64,000 nt of DNA from Kitasatospora viridis (GCF_007829815.1 NZ_VIWT01000006.1:124001-188000); one strand, 5' to 3'. Shown: positions 33,548-41,887, counted from the stretch's first letter. Notes: generated from the sequence alone by a model not told the origin. Numbers and translations: made by a program.

Positions 33548-34702
33548 TCAGGTGGTGTACGCCGAGTTGAGCTCCACGTACCCCTCGGTGAGGTCGCAGC
33601 CGTAGACGGTGAACTCGCCATCCGCGATGCCGAGCTCGACCCGGATGGTGACCTGGTCGCCGCCCAGGTGCCGGGCCGCCCGGTCGAGCAGCGCCTCGGT
33701 CTGTTCGGCGGGGAACAGCAGTTCCCCGCCGAAGGCGATCCGGACCCGCTCGGGATCGATGTCGTGCTCCTCGTGCAGCTTGCCGACGGCCATGGCGACC
33801 CGGCCCCAGTTCGGGTCGGCGCCGTGCACGGCGGTCTTCACCAGCGGCGAGTTGACGACCGCCTTGCCGACCCGCTTGGCCTGGGCGGCGTCGCGCGCCC
33901 CGGTCACCTCCACGGTGATGGTCTTCCCGGCGCCCTCGCCGTCCGCCGCGATCTCCTTCACCAGGGCCAGCGCGCAGGAGTGCAGGGCCCGTTCGAACTC
34001 GGCGAGGTCCACGGGGCCGGCCGCGCCGTTGGCGATGACGGCGGCGGTGTCGCTGGTGGAGGTGTCCGTGTCGATGCTCAGCGCGTTGAAGGTCGTCTCC
34101 ACCACCCGGCGGAAGATCGCGTCCAACTCGGGCTGCGGCACGGCCGCGTCGGTGAAGAAGAAGGTGAGCAGGGTGGCCATGTCGGGCTCGATCATCCCGA
34201 CGCCCTTGGCGATCCCCAGCACCGTGGCGCCGCCGCAGCGGGCGGTGTGCAGCTTGGGCCGGGTGTCGGTGGTCATGATCCCCCGGGCGACCGCCGCGAA
34301 GTCGGCCTCCGGCAACGGGTCGGTCAGGCTGCTCCGCAGGCCCGGCAGCATCCGCTCGATCGGGTAGGGGCGCCCGATCACCCCGGTGGAGGCGATCAGC
34401 AACTCCTCCGCCGGGACGCCCAGTTGCTCGGCCGCCTGGCCGCGCAGCAGGGTGGCGTGCTCCAGCCCGCGCGGCGTCGCCACGTTGGCGTTGCCGGACA
34501 CCACGACGACCCCGCGCACCCGGTCGGCCGCCGCCCGACTGAGCCGCACGCTCGGCCCGGCGAACCGCGACCGGGTGAACACCGCAGCGCTGGTGGTGGG
34601 TTCGTCGGAGACGACCACCACGAAGTCGTCCGCGCCGTCCTTCACGCCCAGTCGGGTCGCGATGCTCCGGAAACCGGCAGGGGAGGGCTGGGGCACGGCC
34701 AT
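33548..34702 (-). CDS. argJ: glutamate N-acetyltransferase / amino-acid N-acetyltransferase (ArgJ/OAT)
   Basis: 384 aa from ATG 34702, preceded by GAGGA at good spacing; longer in-frame extensions lack coding character. ArgJ moves acetyl groups between ornithine and glutamate in arginine synthesis and self-cleaves at a Thr. That junction is visible in MIEPDMATLLTFFFTDA, with the Thr nucleophile after Ala. Other family marks: TSAAVFTRSRFAGPSV and NSPLVKTAVHGADPNWGR. It normally sits inside argCJBD; here no other arg gene is present, so it may be a second copy. Solitary OAT homologues also occur in antibiotic clusters such as clavulanic acid. An AT-rich stretch at 34726-34740 could be a regulator site. 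Confidence 0.9.
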   Translation of the reverse strand: MAVPQPSPAGFRSIATRLGVKDGADDFVVVVSDEPTTSAAVFTRSRFAGPSVRLSRAAADRVRGVVVVSGNANVATPRGLEHATLLRGQAAEQLGVPAEELLIASTGVIGRPYPIERMLPGLRSSLTDPLPEADFAAVARGIMTTDTRPKLHTARCGGATVLGIAKGVGMIEPDMATLLTFFFTDAAVPQPELDAIFRRVVETTFNALSIDTDTSTSDTAAVIANGAAGPVDLAEFERALHSCALALVKEIAADGEGAGKTITVEVTGARDAAQAKRVGKAVVNSPLVKTAVHGADPNWGRVAMAVGKLHEEHDIDPERVRIAFGGELLFPAEQTEALLDRAARHLGGDQVTIRVELGIADGEFTVYGCDLTEGYVELNSAYTT

Positions 34703-34849
34703 GGGGGTTCCTCGCTCGGGCGCTGGATGAATAAGAATGCGCCGAAGCGTACATGTATCCGATCGTCGACGGCAAAAGCGTTTGATCGGCGCCACGGCCC
34801 CACGACAGGCTGAAGACCGCCGGAGCCCACCGGCCGACCTGGAGGCGCG

Positions 34850-35227
34850 ATGTCCCTGAACCTGAAGCTGGTCGCAATCACCCTCGACTGCGCCGACCCG
34901 CTCGCCCTGGCCGCCTTCTACCAGCAGGCCACCGGCTTCGACCTGCACCCGAAGTCGGACGCCGAGTTCGCCGGCCTGAACCGCGAGGACGGCCTCTTCC
35001 TCGGCTTCCAGCGCGTCGACGCCTACCGCCCGCCCCGGTGGCCCGGCCAGACGGACCCTCAGCAACTCCACCTCTGCTTCGACGTCCCCGACCTGCCCGA
35101 GGCCGAGGCCGGCCTGCTCGAACTGGGCGCGGGCAAGCCGGAGTTCCAGCCCCACGACCCCGCCAAGGCCGTAGTGCTCACCGACCCGGCGGGGCACCCG
35201 TTCTGCATCTGCCAGGCCAGGGGCTGA
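34850..35227 (+). CDS. VOC family protein (glyoxalase/bleomycin-resistance fold)
   Basis: 125 aa of two beta-alpha-beta-beta-beta units: LVAITLDCADPLALAAFYQQ, then LHLCFDVPDLPEAEAGLLEL and a C-terminal VLTDPAGHPFCICQ. Members bind metals and act in glyoxal detoxification, dioxygenation or antibiotic sequestration; this small type is usually annotated only by fold. It is preceded by GGAGGCG and divergent from argJ. Confidence 0.87.
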   Translation: MSLNLKLVAITLDCADPLALAAFYQQATGFDLHPKSDAEFAGLNREDGLFLGFQRVDAYRPPRWPGQTDPQQLHLCFDVPDLPEAEAGLLELGAGKPEFQPHDPAKAVVLTDPAGHPFCICQARG

Positions 35228-35255
35228 CGCGGCCGCCCGCCCGGCCGCCCGGGGC

Positions 35256-36080
35256 TCAGCGCAGCACGAGCAGCGCGGCCGCCAGCAGGCCCTGGGCCTC
35301 GATCCAGGGCCGCCAGCGCGCGTCGTGCTCCCGGCGGTAGCCGAGGGCGGTGGCGGCGGTGGCGAGCGCGAGCGGGGTGAGTCCGGGGGTGGCGAGGATG
35401 GCCGCGGTGCAGAGCAGGCAGCCCACCAGGCGGGCGGCGGGCGGGCCGATCAGGACGGGGAGCGAGCGGGTGCCGTGGCGGCGGTCCTCGTCGACGTCCC
35501 GCAGGTCGTTGACCAGGATCTGAGTGGCCACCAGGCACCAGACGGCCGCCGCGGTCAGGGCGGTCGGCCGGCTCCACGGTCCGTGGGTGACGGTCACCGG
35601 GACGAGCACGGTGACCACCGTCCACAGCAGGGCGACCAGCACCTCCTTGGCCGCCGGCAGCTGCTTCCAGGCGACCCGGCCGCCGCGCCGGGGGATCCAC
35701 TTCACCGTGTAGCTGACCGACAGGCCCAGCCCGCCCAGCAGCCACGGCAGGCAGGCCGGCCGCAGCACGACGGTGGCCACGGCCAGTGCGGCGAGCACCC
35801 GTCCGAGCCGCCGCAGCACCACCGCGCGGGCGGCCAGCCAGGCGGTCCGCGCGGGCATGGTGAACCGGTCGGCGTGCTGTTCGGCGGGCGCCATCCGGTC
35901 GCGCAGGTAGAAGACGGCGGTCAGCAGGAAGGCCTGCCCGACGACCACCGGGTCGACGGGCAGGCCGAGGAGCAGCGCCGTGCAGACCACCCAGCCGGCC
36001 GCGCTGCCGGCCATCAGCAGGTTCGACCAGACCAGCCACGGGGTGAGCCCGGCCACGGAGGCGTCCTGAGGCACCGTCAA
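35256..36080 (-). CDS. UbiA family prenyltransferase
   Basis: 274 aa, about eight to nine membrane helices. The second Asp-rich motif is clear (ILVNDLRDVDEDRRHGTRSL, NDxxDxxxD). The first is diverged (FYLRDRMAPAEQHADRFTMP), resembling a subgroup of UbiA-like proteins rather than UbiA or MenA. UbiA enzymes move a polyprenyl group from its diphosphate onto an aromatic, quinone precursor or glycerol phosphate acceptor. The start is taken as TTG 36080, only 3 bp after the ferredoxin stop; GTG 36074 is an alternative, with no clear Shine-Dalgarno sequence, so coupling is likely. It is the last gene of the isoprenoid set. Confidence 0.82.
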   Translation of the reverse strand: MTVPQDASVAGLTPWLVWSNLLMAGSAAGWVVCTALLLGLPVDPVVVGQAFLLTAVFYLRDRMAPAEQHADRFTMPARTAWLAARAVVLRRLGRVLAALAVATVVLRPACLPWLLGGLGLSVSYTVKWIPRRGGRVAWKQLPAAKEVLVALLWTVVTVLVPVTVTHGPWSRPTALTAAAVWCLVATQILVNDLRDVDEDRRHGTRSLPVLIGPPAARLVGCLLCTAAILATPGLTPLALATAATALGYRREHDARWRPWIEAQGLLAAALLVLR

Positions 36081-36083
36081 CCG

Positions 36084-36329
36084 TCAGGCGAGCGCGACCG
36101 GCTGCGCGGCGAGCTCGGCCTGCTCTTGCTCGGTCGCGGTGCGCGAGTCGATGGCGGTGACGGGGCAGACCTTCTCGCAGGCCATGCAGGCGATGTCGCA
36201 GGGCGTGTCGGTGGCGATGGTGTCGAAGGGGGTGGTGAACCCGGCCTCCTTCGGACACACCGCGACGCACGCCCCGCACTGGATGCAGGCGTTCCAGTTG
36301 ACCTGGAAGACCACGGGCAGTAAGGGCAT
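36084..36329 (-). CDS. 2[4Fe-4S] ferredoxin
   Basis: 81 aa. Two cluster motifs: CIQCGACVAVCP and CDIACMACEKVCP, the second with an extra residue between the first two cysteines. The C-terminal 20 residues are an Ala/Glu-rich tail. It lies directly between the geranylgeranyl reductase and UbiA genes, so it is the probable electron donor to the reductase; a ferredoxin-dependent geranylgeranyl reductase is known in methanogenic archaea. The stop codon overlaps the CTGACGG heptamer (complement, 36081-36087). Confidence 0.9.
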   Translation of the reverse strand: MPLLPVVFQVNWNACIQCGACVAVCPKEAGFTTPFDTIATDTPCDIACMACEKVCPVTAIDSRTATEQEQAELAAQPVALA

Positions 36330-36365
36330 CGGATCGGTCCTCTACGTGGGTGCGGACATCGGGGG

Positions 36366-37520
36366 TCAGACCTTGCGGAACTCGGAGTCGGGCCGGAAGT
36401 AGTTGGTCATCGTCTCGTTGAGCAGCGCGTCGCGGCGGGCGGCGTCGCGCTCGCGGAAGATGCCGGTCTTGACGCCGTACAGCTTCCACATGGTGTTGCC
36501 GAGCTCGGCCAGCCAGCGCTGGTGGTAGCCGTCCAGGTGGGCGGCGGTCGGCGGGAGGTCGCCGGCCAGGAACTCCGCCAGGAAGCCGCCGGCGATCGCC
36601 CCGCCGCGCAGCGCCGTGTGGATCCCGCCGCCGGTGATCGGGTTGACGTGCCGGGCCGCGTCGCCGACCAGCACGATGTGGTCGGCGCTCTGCCGCTTGA
36701 GCGGCGCCGCCAGTGGCACCCCGCCGCCCTGCACCTCGATGATCCGGGCGCCCTTCAGCCGGTCGGCGAGGAAGGACTCGGTCATGAACCGGTCCAGGTG
36801 CCACCGCGCGTCCCGCTCCGTCATGGTGCGGGCGACGCCGAGGCCGACCTCCGCGTTGCCGTGGCCCTTGGGGAAGATCCACGCGTAGCCGCCGGGCGCC
36901 CAGCGCTCGCCGGTGACGATCTCCAGCAGGCCGCGGGTCTCGACGCCCTCGACGACGAACTGGAAGCAGGAGGCGAGCTCCTTCAGCTTGATCCGGGTCT
37001 GGATGCCGGCCCACCGGCCGACCTGGGACTGCACCCCGTCCGCGCCGACCACCACGTGGGCGGTGACCGAGACCGGGCGGCCGAGCCGGGTCAGCCGCAC
37101 CTCGGTGGTGCCGTCCGGGCGCGGTTCGTGGCCCACCGCCTCGGTCTTCAACCACAGCTCGGCGCCGGCCTGTTCGGCCAGCCCGGCCAGGTGGCGGTCG
37201 AACCTGCGCCGGTCCACCACGTAGCCGAGCGGCTGGTCGCGGTACCGGCGGTAGTCCAGCGTCTCGGCGGTCCCCTCGGCGTCGTAGGCGACGAAGCCGT
37301 AGACGGGCTCCAGCACGAACTCGGCCGCGGGCGCGACGTCCACACCGGCCAGCGCGTTGGCGCTGACCGCACCGGAGCACTGGATGGGCGCGCCCAACTC
37401 CTGCTTCTTGTCCACCAGGAGAACGCTCAGGCCGCCCCGGACCGCGGTCCGGGCCGCCGTCGCGCCCGCCGGACCCGAGCCGACGACCACCAGGTCGTAG
37501 TCGACTTTCGCCCTCACCAT
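36366..37520 (-). CDS. geranylgeranyl reductase family flavoprotein
   Basis: 384 aa from ATG 37520 (MVRAKVDYDLVVVGSGPAGA), preceded by a G-rich stretch; GTG 37529 is possible. FAD-binding GSGPAG near residue 13, the second FAD motif VLVGDAARHVNPITGGGIHT, and the family signature region AWIFPKGHGNAEVGLGV are present, as is the KKQELGAPIQCSGAVS loop typical of this group. These enzymes saturate double bonds of geranylgeranyl chains on chlorophyll, archaeal lipids or menaquinone (MenJ). Here it probably reduces the chain made by the polyprenyl synthase, with electrons from the adjacent ferredoxin. Confidence 0.9.
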   Translation of the reverse strand: MVRAKVDYDLVVVGSGPAGATAARTAVRGGLSVLLVDKKQELGAPIQCSGAVSANALAGVDVAPAAEFVLEPVYGFVAYDAEGTAETLDYRRYRDQPLGYVVDRRRFDRHLAGLAEQAGAELWLKTEAVGHEPRPDGTTEVRLTRLGRPVSVTAHVVVGADGVQSQVGRWAGIQTRIKLKELASCFQFVVEGVETRGLLEIVTGERWAPGGYAWIFPKGHGNAEVGLGVARTMTERDARWHLDRFMTESFLADRLKGARIIEVQGGGVPLAAPLKRQSADHIVLVGDAARHVNPITGGGIHTALRGGAIAGGFLAEFLAGDLPPTAAHLDGYHQRWLAELGNTMWKLYGVKTGIFRERDAARRDALLNETMTNYFRPDSEFRKV

Positions 37521-37661
37521 GCCCCCCACCGCTTCGCTCGCGGCGGTCCGCGAGATCCGCCGACCAAGCTAGGGGCCGGAGGAGCTGCCGGGCAGGTGCA
37601 CGTCAGTTGATCATCCGATCGAGTGAAAAGCGGCCGAACACACTCCTGATGAACCGTCAGC

Positions 37662-38699
37662 TCAGTTGTCCCGATCCGTCACCAGGGCGGCGATGGCGCG
37701 CAGTTCGGCACTACCGGCGACGGTCGGGCCGGCCACCTCCAGCGCCGCCAGGGCCGCGCCGACCCGGCGCCCCAGCTCGGCGGCGGCCCAGGCCCGGCCC
37801 CCGGCCCGCTCCACCAGCAGCGCCGCGCGGGCGGTGGCGGCCGCGTCGAACTCCTCGGCGCCGGCGAACAGCCGCGCCAGCTCCCGCCCGGCCGCAGTGC
37901 CCGAGAGCAGGGCGACGGCGACCGGCAGCGACTTCTTGCGCGCCGCGAGGTCGTTGCCGGCCGGCTTGCCCGTGCGCAGCGGATCGCCCCACAGGCTCAG
38001 CGCGTCGTCCACGACCTGGAAGGCCACGCCCAAGTGGCGGCCGAAGGCCCGGTAGCCGCCGGCCGCCCGCGCCCCGGCCCCCGCCGCCCGGGCGCCGAGC
38101 TCGCAGGCCGCACCCAGCACCGCGCCGGTCTTGCCCTCGGCCATGGCCAGGCACTCGGCCAGGCTCACCTCGGCGGCGTCCTCGAACGCCAGGTCGGCGC
38201 ACTGGCCCGCGCCCAGCTCCAGCACCGCGTCGGCCAGCACCGGGGCCAGCTCGGTGCCGCAGAGCCGCCGGACCGCCGCGGCCAGCAGCATGTCGCCGGT
38301 GAGGACGGCCCGGTCCACGCCGAACACCGACCAGGCGGACGGACGGTGGCGGCGGGTCAGGTCCCGGTCCATCACGTCGTCGTGCAGCAGTGAGAAGTCG
38401 TGCACCAGCTCGACGGCCGCGGCCGCGTCGAGCACCGCCGGGGTCACGCCGCCGCCCGCGGCCCGGGCGCAGGCCAGCACCAGCGCGGGCCGGATCGCCT
38501 TGCCGGAGCCGGCGGCGGGCGGGCGCCCCGCCGCGTCCCACCAGCCGATGTGGTAGCCCGCCACCCGGCGCAGCGGGCCCGGCAGGCCGTCGACGACGCC
38601 GCGCAGCACCGGCGTGACCACCTCCCGGGCCTCGTCCAGCAACCGCGCGACCGGACGCGCCCCGGCCGATCCGGACAGTCCTAACCGATCTGCCGACAC
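37662..38699 (-). CDS. polyprenyl diphosphate synthase (GGPP-synthase type)
   Basis: 345 aa from GTG 38699 (VSADRLGLSGSAGARPVARL); a G-rich Shine-Dalgarno-like run lies upstream, and the longer frame is Arg/Pro-rich non-coding-like sequence. First Asp motif HDDVMDRDLTRRHRP, second VVDDALSLWGDPLRTGKPAG; KAIRPALVL is the diphosphate-binding region. The second motif DDxxS..GD matches streptomycete GGPP synthases. It condenses IPP onto allylic diphosphates to make a C20 or similar chain. Leu6 is encoded by TTA (complement of 38682-38684), so expression should depend on bldA tRNA, as with secondary metabolism and development genes. It begins the isoprenoid set, 142 bp ahead of the reductase start. 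Confidence 0.9.
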   Translation of the reverse strand: MSADRLGLSGSAGARPVARLLDEAREVVTPVLRGVVDGLPGPLRRVAGYHIGWWDAAGRPPAAGSGKAIRPALVLACARAAGGGVTPAVLDAAAAVELVHDFSLLHDDVMDRDLTRRHRPSAWSVFGVDRAVLTGDMLLAAAVRRLCGTELAPVLADAVLELGAGQCADLAFEDAAEVSLAECLAMAEGKTGAVLGAACELGARAAGAGARAAGGYRAFGRHLGVAFQVVDDALSLWGDPLRTGKPAGNDLAARKKSLPVAVALLSGTAAGRELARLFAGAEEFDAAATARAALLVERAGGRAWAAAELGRRVGAALAALEVAGPTVAGSAELRAIAALVTDRDN

Positions 38700-38884
38700 C
38701 TCTCGGCCACCCCCTTCGAACCGGGCCCGGCGGATCCGGGCCGAGGTGATGTGACCACGACGAGAACGCCGGGATCCCGGGGGCGGCGGCAAACCACTCG
38801 CCCGGGTGAATCGTTGCGCCGGAGCGGGGAAGGACACCCTCGCTCCCGCAGCGCACCCGCCCACCCCGGAACGGACTCCCCGCC
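38700..38884. promoter_or_regulatory. divergent promoter region of isoprenoid set and dehydrogenase
   Basis: 185 bp between the polyprenyl synthase (-) and the large acyl-CoA dehydrogenase (+). A perfect 12-bp palindrome CCGGGATCCCGG lies at 38769-38780, a candidate shared operator. No convincing -35/-10 pair seen. Confidence 0.4.
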
Positions 38885-40681
38885 TTGGACGACCTGCTGA
38901 TCTCCCGCCGCGACCTCGACTTCCTCCTCTACGACTGGCTGGACGTCACCTCCCTGACCCGGCGCCCCCGCTACGCCGACCACGACCGGGACACGTTCGA
39001 CGCGGTGCTCGACCTCAGCGAGTCCATCGCGACCCGGCACTTCGCCCCGCACAACAAGAAGAACGATGCCGAGGAGCCCCGCTTCGACGGCGAGCGGGTG
39101 CACGTCATCCCGGAGGTGGCGGCGGCCCTGCGGGTCTTCACCGAGGCCGGCCTGATCGGCGCGGCGATGGACCACGAGGTCGGCGGCCAGCAGCTGCCCG
39201 CCGTGGTCGCCAACGCCTGCCAGCTCTGGTTCCAGGCCGCCAACGTGGGCACCGCCGCCTACCCGTTCCTGACCGTCGGCAACGCCAACCTGCTGCTGGC
39301 GCACGGCAGCAAGGAGCAGATCGACACCTACGTGCGCCCGATGGTCGAGGGCCGCTTCTTCGGCACCATGTGCCTGTCCGAGCCGCAGGCCGGCTCCTCG
39401 CTGGCCGACATCACCACCCGGGCGGTGCCCGCGGCCGACGGCACCTACCGGATCACCGGCACCAAGACCTGGATCTCCGGCGGCGACCACGAGCTCAGCG
39501 AGAACATCGTCCACCTGGTGCTCGCCAAGATCCCCGGCGGCCCGGCCGGTGTGAAGGGCATCTCGCTGTTCATCGTGCCCAAGTTCCTGGTCGGCCCGGA
39601 CGGCACGGTGGGCGAGCGCAACGACGTGGTGACGGCCGGCCTCAACCACAAGATGGGCTACCGCGGCACCACCAACGCCCTGCTCAACTTCGGCGAGGGC
39701 GTGCACCGCCCGGGCGGCGAGCCGGGCGCGGTCGGCCACCTGGTGGGGGAGGCGCACCACGGGCTGGCCTACATGTTCCACATGATGAACGAGGCCCGGA
39801 TCGGCGTCGGCCAGAGCGCCACCGCCCTCGGCTACACCGGCTACCTGCACGCCCTCGACTACGCCCGCACCCGCCCGCAGGGCCGCCCGCTGACGGCCCG
39901 GGACCCGGGCAGCCCGCAGGTCCCGATCATCGAGCACCCGGACGTGCGCCGGATGCTGCTGGCGCAGAAGAGCTACGTGGAGGGCGCCCTGGCGCTCGGC
40001 CTCTACTGCAGCCGGCTGCTCGACGAGGAGCGCACCGGCGCCTCGACCGCCGACCGGGACCGTGCCCGCCTGCTGCTCGACGTCCTGACGCCGATCGCCA
40101 AGAGCTGGCCCGCCCAGTGGTGCCTGGCCGCCAACGACCTGGCCATCCAGGTGCACGGCGGCTACGGCTACACCCGCGAGTACGACGTCGAGCAGTTCTA
40201 CCGGGACAACCGGCTCAACGCGATCCACGAGGGCACCCACGGCATCCAGGCGCTCGACCTGCTCGGCCGCAAGGTCACCATGGACGGCGGCGCGGGGCTG
40301 GCCCTGCTCGTCGAGACGCTGCGGGCGACCGCCTACCGGGCCAGCGCGACCGGCGGCGAGGCGGCCGAGCTGGCCGCCCGGCTGCTGCGCTCGGTCGACC
40401 GGATCGAGCGGACCACCGCCCGGCTCTGGTCCACCGGGGACCCGGCGGCCGCGCTGGCCAACGCCTCCGCCTACCTGGAGGCGGTGGGCCACGTGGTGCT
40501 GGCCTGGATCTGGCTGGAGCAGTTCCTCGCCCTGGGCAAGGGCGACGATTCGTTTCGGCAGGGCAAGCGGCAGGCCGCGCGGTACTTCTTCCGAGTCGAA
40601 CTGCCGCGCACCGAGCCGCAGTTCGACCTGCTCGACAGCCTGGACCGGACGGCGGGGGAGTGCCACCCCGACTGGTTCTGA
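38885..40681 (+). CDS. acyl-CoA dehydrogenase, long (FadE5-like) form
   Basis: 598 aa from TTG 38885. It has an extra N-terminal helical domain (about 1-75, RDLDFLLYDWLDVTSLTR), then the acyl-CoA dehydrogenase core: CLSEPQAGSSLADITTRAVP, GTKTWISGGDHELSENIVHL, HKMGYRGTTN, MFHMMNEARIGVGQSATALG, and QVHGGYGYTREYDVEQFYRD. The catalytic Glu is in AIHEGTHGIQALDL. A C-terminal helical extension of about 130 residues marks the 600-residue class, which typically oxidises medium to long or branched acyl-CoA. Electrons would go by ETF to the EtfD-like protein encoded at 27750. It is divergent from the isoprenoid genes and convergent with the TOPRIM gene. Confidence 0.9.
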   Translation: MDDLLISRRDLDFLLYDWLDVTSLTRRPRYADHDRDTFDAVLDLSESIATRHFAPHNKKNDAEEPRFDGERVHVIPEVAAALRVFTEAGLIGAAMDHEVGGQQLPAVVANACQLWFQAANVGTAAYPFLTVGNANLLLAHGSKEQIDTYVRPMVEGRFFGTMCLSEPQAGSSLADITTRAVPAADGTYRITGTKTWISGGDHELSENIVHLVLAKIPGGPAGVKGISLFIVPKFLVGPDGTVGERNDVVTAGLNHKMGYRGTTNALLNFGEGVHRPGGEPGAVGHLVGEAHHGLAYMFHMMNEARIGVGQSATALGYTGYLHALDYARTRPQGRPLTARDPGSPQVPIIEHPDVRRMLLAQKSYVEGALALGLYCSRLLDEERTGASTADRDRARLLLDVLTPIAKSWPAQWCLAANDLAIQVHGGYGYTREYDVEQFYRDNRLNAIHEGTHGIQALDLLGRKVTMDGGAGLALLVETLRATAYRASATGGEAAELAARLLRSVDRIERTTARLWSTGDPAAALANASAYLEAVGHVVLAWIWLEQFLALGKGDDSFRQGKRQAARYFFRVELPRTEPQFDLLDSLDRTAGECHPDWF

Positions 40682-40697
40682 GCCGCTCGCACCCGGT

Positions 40698-41330
40698 TCA
40701 GAGCGCCGCCAGCAACTCGCCCAGCGGTGCGGGCACCTGGTCGGGGCCGAGCGCCTCGACCAGGGCACGCCCGTAGTGCACCTTGCGGCCGGACCTGGTG
40801 CCGAGGAAGCGCCGCAGCTGCTGCTGCGGGGTGCGGTCGCGCTGGGCCGGCTGGCGCAGGAAGGTCTCCAACGAGCGCAGCTCGCCCTGGGCCCGGACCA
40901 ACTCCCTGAGCCGGTCCGGGCCCAGCGCGCGGATGAGCTCGTCCTCCAGGTCGGCCCGGCAGACGAAGACCTCCCGCGGATCCGCGCCGGCCCGGGCCCA
41001 GCCGCGGGCGTAGAACTCGTGCTCCTGCACGTCGCACAGGCCCAGCAGGCGCAGGCCCAGGCCGGCGGGGCCGAGGAAGGGGGCGAACCGGCCGACGCTC
41101 ATCGCGCCGCCCATCGGCAGCACGCAGACCCCCTCGGCGGCCAGGTCCCGGCCGCGCCGGGCGGTCAGCGCCTCGACCGCGGCGACGTCGCTCGGCCCCT
41201 CCAGCAGCACCACGGCCCGCACCGGCAACCGCCCGGCCAGCTCGCGCGCCTGATCACCCGCCAGGGCCTCGCCGGGCCCGCCGGCCGCCCACGCCGTGAC
41301 CGCCGCACCGAACGACGCCATGTCAGCCAT
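40698..41330 (-). CDS. stand-alone TOPRIM (OLD-like) nucleotidyl-transferase/nuclease domain protein
   Basis: 210 aa. The TOPRIM core is visible: AVVLLEGPSDVAAVEALTAR (conserved Glu), a VLPMGGAMSVGRF strand, and LLGLCDVQEHEFY with the acidic pair partly preserved (D.. rather than DxD). The C-terminal half is helical (DLEDELIRALGPDRLRELVR). In OLD-family endonucleases this domain follows an ABC ATPase; here there is none in the gene or next to it. Such solitary TOPRIM proteins are frequent in streptomycetes, with unknown roles in DNA repair or defence. The missing second acidic residue makes catalysis uncertain. Confidence 0.75.
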   Translation of the reverse strand: MADMASFGAAVTAWAAGGPGEALAGDQARELAGRLPVRAVVLLEGPSDVAAVEALTARRGRDLAAEGVCVLPMGGAMSVGRFAPFLGPAGLGLRLLGLCDVQEHEFYARGWARAGADPREVFVCRADLEDELIRALGPDRLRELVRAQGELRSLETFLRQPAQRDRTPQQQLRRFLGTRSGRKVHYGRALVEALGPDQVPAPLGELLAAL

Positions 41331-41397
41331 GCGACTCCTCTTCCGGGGGCGGGGTGCCCGACGGTGCCAACTCTGCTGGAAACCGGCCGAAATCCCC

Positions 41398-41491
41398 AGC
41401 CGTTTAACGGAGCAGCCGTTTTACGGAGCCGCCGTTCAACAGAGCCGCCGTTCAATCGGGCAGCCGTTCACCCGAGCCGCCGCTCCTCGGG
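41398..41491. repeat. six 16-bp tandem repeats with CCGTT/AACGG palindromic core
   Basis: Units start at 41398, 41414, 41430, 41446, 41462 and 41478 (the last is truncated); consensus MGCCGTTNAACGGAGC. Unit 1 contains the perfect palindrome CCGTTTAACGG; later units decay progressively to the right. The last one and a half units run into the 3' coding end of the DUF1348 gene, providing its C-terminal residues. No spacers, so not CRISPR. Confidence 0.85.
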
Positions 41492-41887
41492 CCGGATCGC
41501 CAGGTCGTTGATGCTCGCGTACCGCTTGCGCATCAGCCCGTGCTCGTCGAACTCCCAGTTCTCGTTGCCGTAGGCGCGGAACCACTGCCCGTCGGCGGTG
41601 CGGTACTCGTACTCGAACCGGACGGCGATCCGGTCGCCGGTGTACGCCCACAGCTCCTTGCGCAGGCGGTAGTCGAGCTCGCGCTGCCACTTGGCGGTGA
41701 GGAAGCGGACGATCTGCGCCCGGCCGTTGACGAACTGGTCGCGGTTGCGCCACTCGGAGTCCTCGGTGTACGCGAGCGCGACCCGCTCGGGATCGCGGGT
41801 GTTCCAGGCGTCCTCGGCGAGTTGGACCTTCTGACGGGCAGTCTCCTCGGTGAACGGCGGCAGCGGCGGACGGGCGGCGGCGGTCAT
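41468..41887 (-). CDS. DUF1348 (SnoaL/NTF2-like) protein
   Basis: 139 aa from ATG 41887, with AAGGAG 7 nt upstream (CGAAGGAGCCGCC). It matches DUF1348 across its length: FTEETARQKVQLAEDAWNTR, LAYTEDSEWRNRDQFVNGRA, FLTAKWQRELDYRLRKELW, RIAVRFEYEYRTADGQWFRA and GNENWEFDEHGLMRKRYASI. The fold is a cone-shaped alpha/beta barrel; the biological substrate is unknown. The C-terminal residues EERRLG are encoded within the tandem repeat block. The gene is divergent from a TetR regulator with two matching operators between, so is probably its direct target. Confidence 0.9.
   Translation of the reverse strand: MTAAARPPLPPFTEETARQKVQLAEDAWNTRDPERVALAYTEDSEWRNRDQFVNGRAQIVRFLTAKWQRELDYRLRKELWAYTGDRIAVRFEYEYRTADGQWFRAYGNENWEFDEHGLMRKRYASINDLAIRPEERRLG

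Noticed and set aside
34721..34745. ARG box before argJ
   Set aside because: AT-rich and suggestive, but it does not match a full ArgR palindrome; kept only as a possible regulator site.
41398..41491. Second tandem repeat as a CRISPR array
   Set aside because: Contiguous 16-bp palindromic units without spacers.
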